This document shows, in pieces, positions 1 through 6,255 of a stretch of DNA of 7,287 bases. The notes beneath the pieces were generated by a model. The model did not search any database and had not been told where the DNA came from. It worked only from the letters and a program-made list of their open reading frames with translations. The DNA lies in assembly GCA_002494135.1 (NCBI GenBank), contig DLBG01000064.1:1-7287 (forward strand), given 5' to 3'. A program made the translations under genes and the position numbers. Origin of the DNA: Lachnospiraceae bacterium UBA7027. Lineage in GTDB: Bacteria > Bacillota > Clostridia > Lachnospirales > Lachnospiraceae. Each line of letters opens with the position of its first letter. The stretch's first letter is position 1.

Positions 1-516
1 GACGAAGACAACTGTATGGTTGATATCGCGAAATTCTTCTTAGAGTTCACGGTAGACGAATCCTGCGGTAAATGTACTCCGTGCCGTATCGGTACCAAGA
101 GAATGTATGAAATGCTTGATAAGATTACAAAGGGTCAGGCGACACTCGAGGATCTCGACAAGTTGGAAGAGCTTTGTTACTACATCAAGGCAAACTCTCT
201 CTGCGGACTTGGACAGACCGCTCCGAACCCTGTATTATCCACCCTTCGTTACTTCAGAGATGAGTATGTGGCTCACGTTGTAGACAAGAAGTGTCCTGCA
301 GGCGTATGTAAGGATCTTCTTTCCTTCAGTATCGACAAGGAAAAATGTATCGGATGCGGAATGTGCGCAAGACAGTGTCCTGCAGGCGCAATCAGCAAGA
401 CCGATTACATCGCTCCCGGAAAGAAGCTTCCCGCCATGGCAATTGATTCCGCTAAGTGCGTGAAGTGCGGTGCTTGTATGAGTACATGTAAGTTTGCAGC
501 TATTTCCAAGAAGTAA
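1..516 (+). CDS. hydB: NuoF/HydB-like flavoprotein subunit of NAD-linked [FeFe]-hydrogenase, C-terminal part (5' partial)
   Basis: The reading frame is open from base 1 and shows only the last 171 residues; the start and the FMN/NADH-binding core lie upstream of the window. The visible part begins in the NuoF 4Fe-4S domain: ESCGKCTPCR supplies Cys22, 25 and 28 (window numbering) and SLCGLGQTAPNPV supplies Cys68, the expected four ligands. A KKCPAGVCK segment follows (Cys98, Cys103), typical of HydB/HndC rather than respiratory NuoF. Then comes a two-cluster ferredoxin domain: CIGCGMCARQCP (Cys116, 119, 122, 126) and CVKCGACMSTC (Cys153, 156, 159, 163). In the family this subunit oxidises or reduces NAD(P)(H) at FMN and passes electrons through Fe-S clusters to HydA. 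The hydA gene follows after 27 bp with its own strong ribosome binding site, supporting an operon. Family assignment is firm; NAD versus NADP preference cannot be read here. HndC is an alternative name. Confidence 0.93.
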   Translation, partial: DEDNCMVDIAKFFLEFTVDESCGKCTPCRIGTKRMYEMLDKITKGQATLEDLDKLEELCYYIKANSLCGLGQTAPNPVLSTLRYFRDEYVAHVVDKKCPAGVCKDLLSFSIDKEKCIGCGMCARQCPAGAISKTDYIAPGKKLPAMAIDSAKCVKCGACMSTCKFAAISKK

Positions 517-530
517 AGAAGAGAAATTTT

Positions 531-536
531 AGGAGG
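531..536 (+). promoter_or_regulatory. Ribosome binding site of hydA
   Basis: A perfect AGGAGG lies 7 bases before the ATG at 544. It fixes this start and suggests strong translation of the hydrogenase catalytic subunit. Confidence 0.9.
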
Positions 537-543
537 AAAAAGA

Positions 544-2319
544 ATGGAAACCGTAAATATTACTATTAATGGTATTGCATGTGAAGCTCCGAAAGGCTCT
601 ACCATTCTTGCGGCTGCCAAACTTGCAGGTATCGATATCCCTACTCTTTGTTATTTAAAAGATATCAATGAAATCGGCGCATGCCGAATCTGTATGGTTG
701 AAGCAGACGAAGGAAGAGGAGCAAGACTTGTTGCTTCCTGCGTATATCCTATTTCCGAGGGTATGAAGGTTTATACCAACACCCCGAAGGTTTTAGGCTA
801 CAGAAAGAAAACTCTTGAACTGATTCTTTCCGATCATGACAAGAAGTGCTTATCCTGCGTACGTTCCGGTAAGTGCGAATTACAGGCACTCTGCCAGGAA
901 ATGGGCGTAGAAGATGTTGATATGTACAAGGGTATTGCAAACGAATTCGAAATCGACGATTCCGCTGCACATATGGTACGTGACAACAACAAATGTATCA
1001 ACTGCCGTCGTTGCATCGCTGCCTGCGAGAAGACTCAGGGCATCGGCGTAATCGGCGCAAACAACCGTGGATTCATCACCGAAGTTTCTTCTCCTTTCGG
1101 AATGGGTCTCGGCGACACCTCCTGCGTAAGCTGCGGACAGTGTATCGCGGTTTGCCCCGTTGGTGCGATTTATGAAAAATCCGATGCAGACAAGATTCTC
1201 GAAGCTATCGCAGATCCCGAGAAGCACGTTGTAGTTCAGACAGCTCCCGCGGTTCGTGCAGCTTTGGGCGAAATGTTTGATCTGCCCATCGGTACTCCGG
1301 TAGAAGGAAAGATGGTTGCAGCACTTAGAAGAATCGGATTCGAAAGAGTATTTGATACCGATTTTGGAGCAGACGTTACCATCATGGAAGAAGCAAACGA
1401 ATTACTTGAAAGAGTAACCAAGGGCGGCGTTCTTCCGATGATTACATCCTGTTCACCCGGATGGATCAAGTATGCGGAGCATTATTATCCCGATCAGCTT
1501 GAGCATCTTTCTTCCTGCAAGTCCCCTCAGCAGATGTTCGGCGGTCTTTTGAAGACATACTATGCAGAGAAGATGGGTTGGGATCCCAAGTCCATCGTAT
1601 CCGTATCCGTTATGCCCTGCACCGCAAAGAAGTTCGAAATCGGTCGTGACGACCAGTCCGCAGCAGGCGTTCCCGATCTGGATTACACCATGACCACCAG
1701 AGAGCTCGGACGTCTTGTTAAGAGATGCGGCATCAATTTTACCGCTCTTCCCGATGAAAAATTTGACGATCCCATGGGCGAGAGTACCGGTGCAGCAGTT
1801 ATTTTCGGTGTTACCGGCGGTGTTATGGAAGCAGCTCTTCGTACCGCGGTTTGGAAACTGACAGGCGAAACCAATGACAGCCCCATCGAGTTCAAGGAAG
1901 TTCGTGGATTCGAAGGCATCAAGGAAGCTACCTATACCGCAGGCGGCGTAAGTGTTAAGGTAGCAATCGCATCCGGCCTTACCAATGCCAAGGTAATCAT
2001 GGATAAAATCCGCGCAGGCGAAGCAGATTATACTTTCGTAGAAATCATGGCCTGCCCGGGCGGCTGCATCAACGGCGGCGGACAGCCTCAGGTACCTGCA
2101 AAGGTTCGTAACTTTGAGGATTACCGTGCAAAACGTGCTTCCGTACTTTACGGCTATGACGACAGCATGCCGATTCGTAAGTCTCATGAAAATCCTTCCG
2201 TACAGAAGCTTTACGCTGAGTACTTAGGTGAGCCTTGCGGTGAGAAAGCACATCACATTCTTCACACCTCTTATGTGAAGAGAACCGTTCATGACATCAA
2301 TGCCTGGAACAACAAGTAA
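544..2319 (+). CDS. hydA: [FeFe]-hydrogenase catalytic subunit HydA (group A, NAD-linked multisubunit type)
   Basis: This 591-residue cytoplasmic enzyme reversibly reduces protons to H2. Domains in order: an N-terminal [2Fe-2S] domain (Cys36, 47, 50, 66); the His-ligated [4Fe-4S] segment (His98, Cys102, 105, 111); a two-cluster ferredoxin domain (Cys151/154/157/161 and Cys194/197/200/204); the H-cluster domain from about 225; and a small-subunit-like C-terminal region (about 545-577, HENPSVQKLYAEYLG ... HHILHTSY). H-cluster signatures are TSCSPGW (301-307), MPCTAKK (357-363) and EIMACPGGC (500-508), giving the four cysteine ligands Cys303, 359, 504 and 508. Residue 304 is Ser where the classic clostridial enzyme CpI has the proton-relay Cys. 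There is no extra C-terminal [2Fe-2S] domain like that of Thermotoga maritima HydA; the length fits shorter HydA/HndD proteins. The upstream hydB-like gene indicates an NAD(P)-coupled, probably ferredoxin-dependent bifurcating complex; bifurcation itself is inferred. A terminator follows the gene. Confidence 0.96.
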   Translation: METVNITINGIACEAPKGSTILAAAKLAGIDIPTLCYLKDINEIGACRICMVEADEGRGARLVASCVYPISEGMKVYTNTPKVLGYRKKTLELILSDHDKKCLSCVRSGKCELQALCQEMGVEDVDMYKGIANEFEIDDSAAHMVRDNNKCINCRRCIAACEKTQGIGVIGANNRGFITEVSSPFGMGLGDTSCVSCGQCIAVCPVGAIYEKSDADKILEAIADPEKHVVVQTAPAVRAALGEMFDLPIGTPVEGKMVAALRRIGFERVFDTDFGADVTIMEEANELLERVTKGGVLPMITSCSPGWIKYAEHYYPDQLEHLSSCKSPQQMFGGLLKTYYAEKMGWDPKSIVSVSVMPCTAKKFEIGRDDQSAAGVPDLDYTMTTRELGRLVKRCGINFTALPDEKFDDPMGESTGAAVIFGVTGGVMEAALRTAVWKLTGETNDSPIEFKEVRGFEGIKEATYTAGGVSVKVAIASGLTNAKVIMDKIRAGEADYTFVEIMACPGGCINGGGQPQVPAKVRNFEDYRAKRASVLYGYDDSMPIRKSHENPSVQKLYAEYLGEPCGEKAHHILHTSYVKRTVHDINAWNNK

Positions 2320-2364
2320 TCAGGTTTGAAGTCAGTAAAACTTTCTGATATTTTTAACAATGGC

Positions 2365-2396
2365 AAACGGCCGGCTCTTAAGAGCCGGTCGTTTTT
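2365..2396 (+). terminator. Intrinsic (Rho-independent) terminator after hydA
   Basis: A GC-rich hairpin has arms 2368-2377 (CGGCCGGCTC) and 2382-2391 (GAGCCGGTCG), with one G-T wobble, around a TTAA loop. Flanking AAA before and TTTTT after extend the pairing and supply the U-tract. It lies about 45 bp beyond the hydA stop and separates the hydrogenase operon from the next gene. Because the outer arms are A- and T-rich it may also work partly in the opposite direction, but no minus-strand gene is present. Confidence 0.93.
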
Positions 2397-2409
2397 GCAT
2401 GCTAAATCA

Positions 2410-2438
2410 TTGCGTTTGCGGGCCAAAAATACTATAAT
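2410..2438 (+). promoter_or_regulatory. Sigma-A-type promoter for the CAP lipoprotein gene
   Basis: A perfect -10 box TATAAT (2433-2438) sits 17 bp downstream of a weaker -35 element TTGCGT (2410-2415, three of six consensus bases). It lies just after the hydA terminator and before the lipoprotein gene. Transcription would start near 2444-2446, giving a leader of about 35 nt to the preferred ATG at 2480. The A/T-rich bases following the -10 fit a promoter. No operator is evident. Confidence 0.72.
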
Positions 2439-2479
2439 TACAAAATAGGGTTATAATGTGTTATTGTGGGGTTTGGCAT

Positions 2480-3535
2480 ATGAGGAAACGACTTTTTGTT
2501 TTTGCATGTGTTGTTATAACGTCCGTATACTTATGCGGATGCAGTTTTTCTGCGGTCCTGAAGGATACCTTGCAGGCTCTGGCCGATGCAATTCCGGAAG
2601 AAGCAAACGTTTCTTCCGAAATACTTGCCAAGGCAGAGGAGGAGAATTCGGAAGCGGTATCGGAAGGCGAAGAAAACACTTCAGAGGACGTTTCATCCGA
2701 AGAAGGTTCATCCGAAGAAGCCTCATCCGAAGAGGGTTCTTCCAAAGACGGTTCTTCAAAGGACGGGACAAAAGAGGATTCCAAAGACTCCTCCGATGAC
2801 GGAAAAGAAAAATCCGGGGACGGAAAAGAGAAATCCGACGGTGGTTCGAACGAAATTACACCGGAACAGAAAGCGGAGAAAATCCGTCGCGAGAATCAGG
2901 AAAAAGAGCGGCAGGAACGTATAGAGAAAGAAAAGGCCGAAGAGGAAGAAAGAGTCCGCAAAGAGGAAGAAGAGAAGGCAAAGAAGGCCGAAGAAGAAAA
3001 GAAGAAGGCCGAAGAAGAGAAGAAGAAAAAAGAAGAGGCGGAAAAACAAAGGCAGGAAGAAGAAAAACGTGCCGAGGAAGAACGCCAGAAACAGATTGAA
3101 GAACAAAAGCGCGCCGAAGAGGAACAAAGGCAGAATTCCGTTGCCGATTTAGAAGCCAATGCCGGAGCACGCATGATTGAGATGATCAATCAGAAACGTG
3201 CCGAAGCGGGACTTGGTGCACTTACACTGGATCCGACACTTTGTGCCCTTGCCAAGGTGCGAGCCGATGAAATCGTTACGGTTTTCGATCATACGAGACC
3301 GGACGGAAGAAGCTGTTTTACGGTCCTGACAGACAGCGGTGTGGCATTCGGAACGGCCGGTGAAAACATTGCTGCCGGATATCCTTCCGTGGATGCCGCT
3401 TTCAATGCATGGATGAATTCCGAAGGACACCGTGCGAACTTGTTAAATCCCGGTTTTAATAAAATCGGAATCGGATTTACGTATAATCCGGACGGCACCT
3501 ACGGTTATTACTGGACACAGGTATTTACCGACTGA
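2480..3535 (+). CDS. Stalked CAP/SCP-domain (YkwD-like) lipoprotein
   Basis: With the ATG at 2480 the product has 351 residues. It begins MRKRLFVFACVVITSVYLC, a basic N-terminus and hydrophobic core ending in a lipobox-like L-C-G-C with Cys21 as the likely lipidated residue, so it should be anchored outside the membrane. Residues about 40-125 are Ser/Glu/Lys/Asp-rich and probably disordered, including five SSEEG-like repeats. Residues about 128-218 are almost wholly Glu, Lys, Arg, Gln and Ala, predicting a long single alpha-helix or coiled coil. Residues about 227-351 form a CAP domain, with FDHTRPDG (His271), GENIAAG (Glu295), SEGHRANLL (His317) and a terminal YYWTQVF strand. Bacterial CAP proteins are extracellular and of largely unknown activity. 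An in-frame ATG at 2456 would add eight residues, but would leave only about 11 nt of leader after the mapped -10 box and would put Cys residues ahead of the signal peptide; GTGGGG (2466-2471) favours 2480. alaS follows after 39 bp. Confidence 0.88.
   Translation: MRKRLFVFACVVITSVYLCGCSFSAVLKDTLQALADAIPEEANVSSEILAKAEEENSEAVSEGEENTSEDVSSEEGSSEEASSEEGSSKDGSSKDGTKEDSKDSSDDGKEKSGDGKEKSDGGSNEITPEQKAEKIRRENQEKERQERIEKEKAEEEERVRKEEEEKAKKAEEEKKKAEEEKKKKEEAEKQRQEEEKRAEEERQKQIEEQKRAEEEQRQNSVADLEANAGARMIEMINQKRAEAGLGALTLDPTLCALAKVRADEIVTVFDHTRPDGRSCFTVLTDSGVAFGTAGENIAAGYPSVDAAFNAWMNSEGHRANLLNPGFNKIGIGFTYNPDGTYGYYWTQVFTD
2693..2767 (+). repeat. Five 15-bp tandem repeats encoding SSEEG/SSKDG units
   Basis: Five consecutive in-frame 15-bp units within the lipoprotein gene encode SSEEG, SSEEA, SSEEG, SSKDG and SSKDG. 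The first three share TCATCCGAAGA almost exactly; the last two have diverged. They build part of the low-complexity linker behind the lipid anchor and could change copy number between strains. Confidence 0.85.
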
Positions 3536-3543
3536 GATATTAC

Positions 3544-3555
3544 AGGCATATGCCT
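3544..3555 (+). promoter_or_regulatory. Perfect 12-bp palindrome in front of alaS
   Basis: AGGCATATGCCT is a perfect inverted repeat lying one base upstream of the alaS ribosome binding region (AGAAGGAG, 3557-3564). It could be an operator-like site or a small hairpin close to the Shine-Dalgarno, but it has no loop or T-tract and so is not a terminator. Function is unknown, and chance is possible at this length. Confidence 0.3.
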
Positions 3556-3556
3556 T

Positions 3557-3564
3557 AGAAGGAG
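3557..3564 (+). promoter_or_regulatory. Ribosome binding site of alaS
   Basis: AGAAGGAG lies 10 bases before the ATG at 3575 and supports that start. Confidence 0.85.
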
Positions 3565-3574
3565 ATATATCAAA

Positions 3575-6226
3575 ATGAGACAATTTACTTCAGACGAACT
3601 GAGAAAGACCTGGAAAGAATTCTACATAGCCCGCGGCCATGTGGATGTAGGCGCCGTATCCCTGGTATCAGACGGATCCACCGGTGTCCTTTTTAATGTA
3701 GCGGGTATGCAGCCCTTAATGCCTTATCTTCTCGGGGAAAAACATCCCATGGGAACCAGACTCTGCAACGTGCAGGGCTGTGTTCGTACCAACGATATCG
3801 ATTCCGTGGGCGATAAGAGCCATGTGACTTTCTTTGAGATGCTGGGAAGCTGGAGCCTGGGTGACTATTTTAAGGAAGAACGCTGCAAATGGAGCTATGA
3901 ACTTCTGACCGAAGTGTTCGGATTTGATGCCGATCATCTTGCAGCTACCGTTTTTGCCGGCGACGAGAATGCACCCCGTGATGAGGAAGGTGCACAGTAT
4001 CGTATCGCTTCCGGATTTAAAAAAGAGAATATTTATTATCTTCCGGCTGACGACAACTGGTGGGGACTTGAGTACGGACCCTGCGGACCGGACTCCGAAA
4101 TGTTTTATGTTGCCGACAAGCCGGACTGCGGACCGGACTGCGGACCCGGATGCAGCTGCGGTAAATACACCGAGCTTGGAAACGACGTTTTCATGCAGTA
4201 CGAAAAATTAAAAGACGGTACCTTAATTCCCTTAAAGCAGAAAAACGTGGATACCGGATGGGGGCTTGAGAGAAACTTAGCTTTCTTAAACGGTACCAAG
4301 GATGTTTATAAAACCGACCTTTTCGCGCCGGTAATTGCCGATATCGAGAAGGCTTCCGGCAAGAGTTATGATGCGGACGACAATTTCAGCCGTTCCATGA
4401 GAATTCTGGCAGATCATACCAGAACCTCCGTCATGTTAATCGGTGATGAAGCAAGACTGCTTCCTTCCAACGCCGGAGCGGGCTATGTTTTAAGACGCCT
4501 GATTCGTCGCGCGGTTCGTCATGCAAGAATGCTGGGTCTTAAGAAGGAAGACATCCTTCGCATTGCAACCATTTACATTGACGAAATATACAACGAAAGT
4601 TATCCTCTGCTTCCGAAGAACAAAGAGTGGATTCTCGGAGAACTGAAGAAGGAAATCGAACGTTTTGAAAGCACACTCGAGAACGGATTAAAGGAATACA
4701 AGAAGATTCTGGATGCCGTAAAGGAAAAGGGAGCAAAGCAGATAGACGGCAAGGATGCATTTTATCTTTATGACACCTTCGGATTCCCTCTTGAATTAAC
4801 CGAAGAACTTGCGGGAGAAGAAGGCCTTGCGGTAGACGGCGAAGGTTTTAAAACCGCCATGGAAGAGCAGAAGCAGAAAGCCCGTGAGGGACAGAGCTTC
4901 TCCCAGAAATCCACGGCAGGTTCGAATGTATTCGAAAGTCTTTCCGATGAGATTAAAACGGAATTTACCGGTTACGAAACCTTAAGCGGCGAGGAAACCA
5001 TCCTTGCAATCGGCGGCGAGGAAAGCCTGACCGATAAACTAAAAAAGGGACAGACCGGAACCGTAATTGTTGCAAAAACTCCTTTCTATGCCACCATGGG
5101 CGGCCAGAAGGGGGATATCGGTGTGATTAAAACCGCAGACGGCGTATTTAAGGTAACCGATACCGTGAAGCTTGCCAAAGACAGAGTCGGCCATATCGGT
5201 ATCTGCGAGGAAGGCTTTATTGCAAACGGCAGTGTGGCAAACCTTCAGGTTGATGTAAAGACCAGACAGAGCACCTGCAGGAATCACTCCGCAACCCACC
5301 TGCTGCAGAAGGCTCTGCAGGAAGTCCTGGGTGATCACGTGGAGCAGGCCGGTTCCTATCAGGATGCGGACCGTACCAGATTCGACTTCTCCCACGGCCA
5401 GGCCGTAACAAAAGAGGAACTGAAACTGGTGGAAGAGAAAGTCAATGCCATGATTTCGGCTGCTTACCCGGTTGAAACCAAGGTCTGCAACATCGAAGAA
5501 GCGAAGAAACTCGGAGCAATGGCACTCTTCGGTGAAAAATACGGCGAAAAGGTTCGCGTTGTCATCATGGGCGATTCCAAAGAATTCTGCGGCGGTACCC
5601 ATGTAAAGAATACCGCGGATATCGGATTCTTTAAAATCCTTTCCGAAAGCGGTGTGGCTGCCGGCGTTCGTCGTATCGAAGCCATTACCGGAAACAACGT
5701 GATGGCATATTATCAGAAGATGGAAGAACTGTTCCTCTCTGCCTGTGCGGTTGTAAAATCGCAGCCGGCGGAACTTGCAGGCAAACTTGAGCATATGAAT
5801 GCCGAGATAAAATCCATGCACGCAGAGATTGAGTCCTTAAAGAGCAAAGCGGCCAAGGAAGCGGTTGGAGACGTTATGAACAGTGTGAAAGAAGTTAAGG
5901 GAGTCAAACTTCTTGCTACCGCGGTTCCCGGCGTTGATATGAACGGACTCCGTGATCTGGGAGATTCCTTAAAGGATAAGATCGGTGAGGGTGTTGTCGT
6001 TCTTCTTTCCGAGGCAGACGGCAAGGTCAACATGGTGGTTATGGCGACCGACGAAGCACAGAAGAAGGGAGCTCATGCAGGCAACTTAATCAAAGCGATT
6101 GCCGGCAAGGTCGGCGGCGGTGGCGGCGGACGTCCCAATATGGCACAGGCCGGCGGCAAGAATCCGGCAGGCATTCCGGATGCAATTGCCGAAGCTGAGG
6201 CTGTGCTTGCAGGTCAGATTCAATAA
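3575..6226 (+). CDS. alaS: Alanine--tRNA ligase (AlaRS), divergent N-terminal catalytic sequence
   Basis: The 883-residue length matches full bacterial AlaRS (E. coli about 876). It charges tRNA-Ala with alanine in the cytoplasm and clears mischarged Ser/Gly. The class II aminoacylation domain occupies about 1-240, with motif 2 in FFEMLGSWSLGDYFKEE (86-102). The tRNA-recognition region contains GAGYVLRRLIRRAVRHARMLG-like sequence from 301. The editing domain carries HSATH (His571, His575) and CGGTH (Cys672, His676), so all four metal-binding residues are present. A coiled-coil region (about 735-765) leads to the DHHA1/C-Ala domain with a GGGGGGRPNMAQAGG signature (847-861). Residues 183-196 hold a Cys-rich loop (Cys185, 189, 193, 195), possibly metal-binding. 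The N-terminal stretch NVAGMQPLMPYLLGEKHPMG (41-60) differs from the NAGM.PMKP...EEPP pattern I recall for most clostridial AlaRS, so this may be a second or transferred form. It lies between a lipoprotein gene (39 bp gap) and a kinase gene (29 bp gap). No T-box fits directly upstream. Confidence 0.96.
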   Translation: MRQFTSDELRKTWKEFYIARGHVDVGAVSLVSDGSTGVLFNVAGMQPLMPYLLGEKHPMGTRLCNVQGCVRTNDIDSVGDKSHVTFFEMLGSWSLGDYFKEERCKWSYELLTEVFGFDADHLAATVFAGDENAPRDEEGAQYRIASGFKKENIYYLPADDNWWGLEYGPCGPDSEMFYVADKPDCGPDCGPGCSCGKYTELGNDVFMQYEKLKDGTLIPLKQKNVDTGWGLERNLAFLNGTKDVYKTDLFAPVIADIEKASGKSYDADDNFSRSMRILADHTRTSVMLIGDEARLLPSNAGAGYVLRRLIRRAVRHARMLGLKKEDILRIATIYIDEIYNESYPLLPKNKEWILGELKKEIERFESTLENGLKEYKKILDAVKEKGAKQIDGKDAFYLYDTFGFPLELTEELAGEEGLAVDGEGFKTAMEEQKQKAREGQSFSQKSTAGSNVFESLSDEIKTEFTGYETLSGEETILAIGGEESLTDKLKKGQTGTVIVAKTPFYATMGGQKGDIGVIKTADGVFKVTDTVKLAKDRVGHIGICEEGFIANGSVANLQVDVKTRQSTCRNHSATHLLQKALQEVLGDHVEQAGSYQDADRTRFDFSHGQAVTKEELKLVEEKVNAMISAAYPVETKVCNIEEAKKLGAMALFGEKYGEKVRVVIMGDSKEFCGGTHVKNTADIGFFKILSESGVAAGVRRIEAITGNNVMAYYQKMEELFLSACAVVKSQPAELAGKLEHMNAEIKSMHAEIESLKSKAAKEAVGDVMNSVKEVKGVKLLATAVPGVDMNGLRDLGDSLKDKIGEGVVVLLSEADGKVNMVVMATDEAQKKGAHAGNLIKAIAGKVGGGGGGRPNMAQAGGKNPAGIPDAIAEAEAVLAGQIQ
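4121..4144 (+). repeat. Exact 12-bp tandem duplication in alaS (PDCG-PDCG)
   Basis: CCGGACTGCGGA occurs twice in direct succession, in frame, followed by a diverged third unit (CCCGGATGCAGC). It encodes PDCG PDCG PGCS and so creates the regularly spaced cysteines 185, 189 and 193 of the AlaRS Cys-rich loop. It keeps the reading frame. Confidence 0.85.
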
Positions 6227-6241
6227 TTCGATAAAGACAGC

Positions 6242-6247
6242 GAGGAG
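6242..6247 (+). promoter_or_regulatory. Ribosome binding site supporting a GTG start
   Basis: GAGGAG lies 8 bases before GTG at 6256. An in-frame TAA at 6232-6234 and the absence of any ATG or TTG between it and 6256 make this GTG the only reasonable start of the kinase gene. Confidence 0.85.
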
Positions 6248-6255
6248 ATTTTAAA

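Noticed and set aside
1453..2187. 244-codon minus-strand open frame inside hydA
   Set aside because: It overlaps the conserved H-cluster coding sequence throughout, resembles no family I recognise, and has low-complexity Cys/Ala-type content typical of shadow frames.
2320..2479. Possible small RNA or riboswitch between hydA and the lipoprotein gene
   Set aside because: The only structure seen is the intrinsic terminator, followed closely by a promoter; the remaining leader of about 35 nt is too short for a known riboswitch.
2860..3130. Long purine-rich tract on the + strand, a possible triplex or R-loop element
   Set aside because: The bias is fully explained by Glu/Lys/Arg/Gln codons of the helical stalk, and there is no mirror-repeat symmetry that I can see.
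2756..3189. Minus-strand open frames rich in Phe, Leu and Ser opposite the lipoprotein stalk
   Set aside because: They are the antisense of Glu/Lys codons (GAA/AAG read as TTC/CTT). They have no ribosome binding sites, and the plus-strand gene is clearly real.
3550..3558. Tiny ATG-CCT-TAG reading frame in the palindrome before alaS
   Set aside because: It encodes only two residues and has no convincing ribosome binding site of its own.
5039..5821. 260-codon minus-strand open frame inside alaS
   Set aside because: It lies opposite the conserved editing domain of AlaRS, has no recognisable domain, and is best explained as an antisense shadow.
6109..6130. GGC/GGT-rich run near the alaS 3' end as a possible repeat element
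   Set aside because: It encodes the conserved glycine-rich segment of the DHHA1/C-Ala domain and so needs no other explanation.
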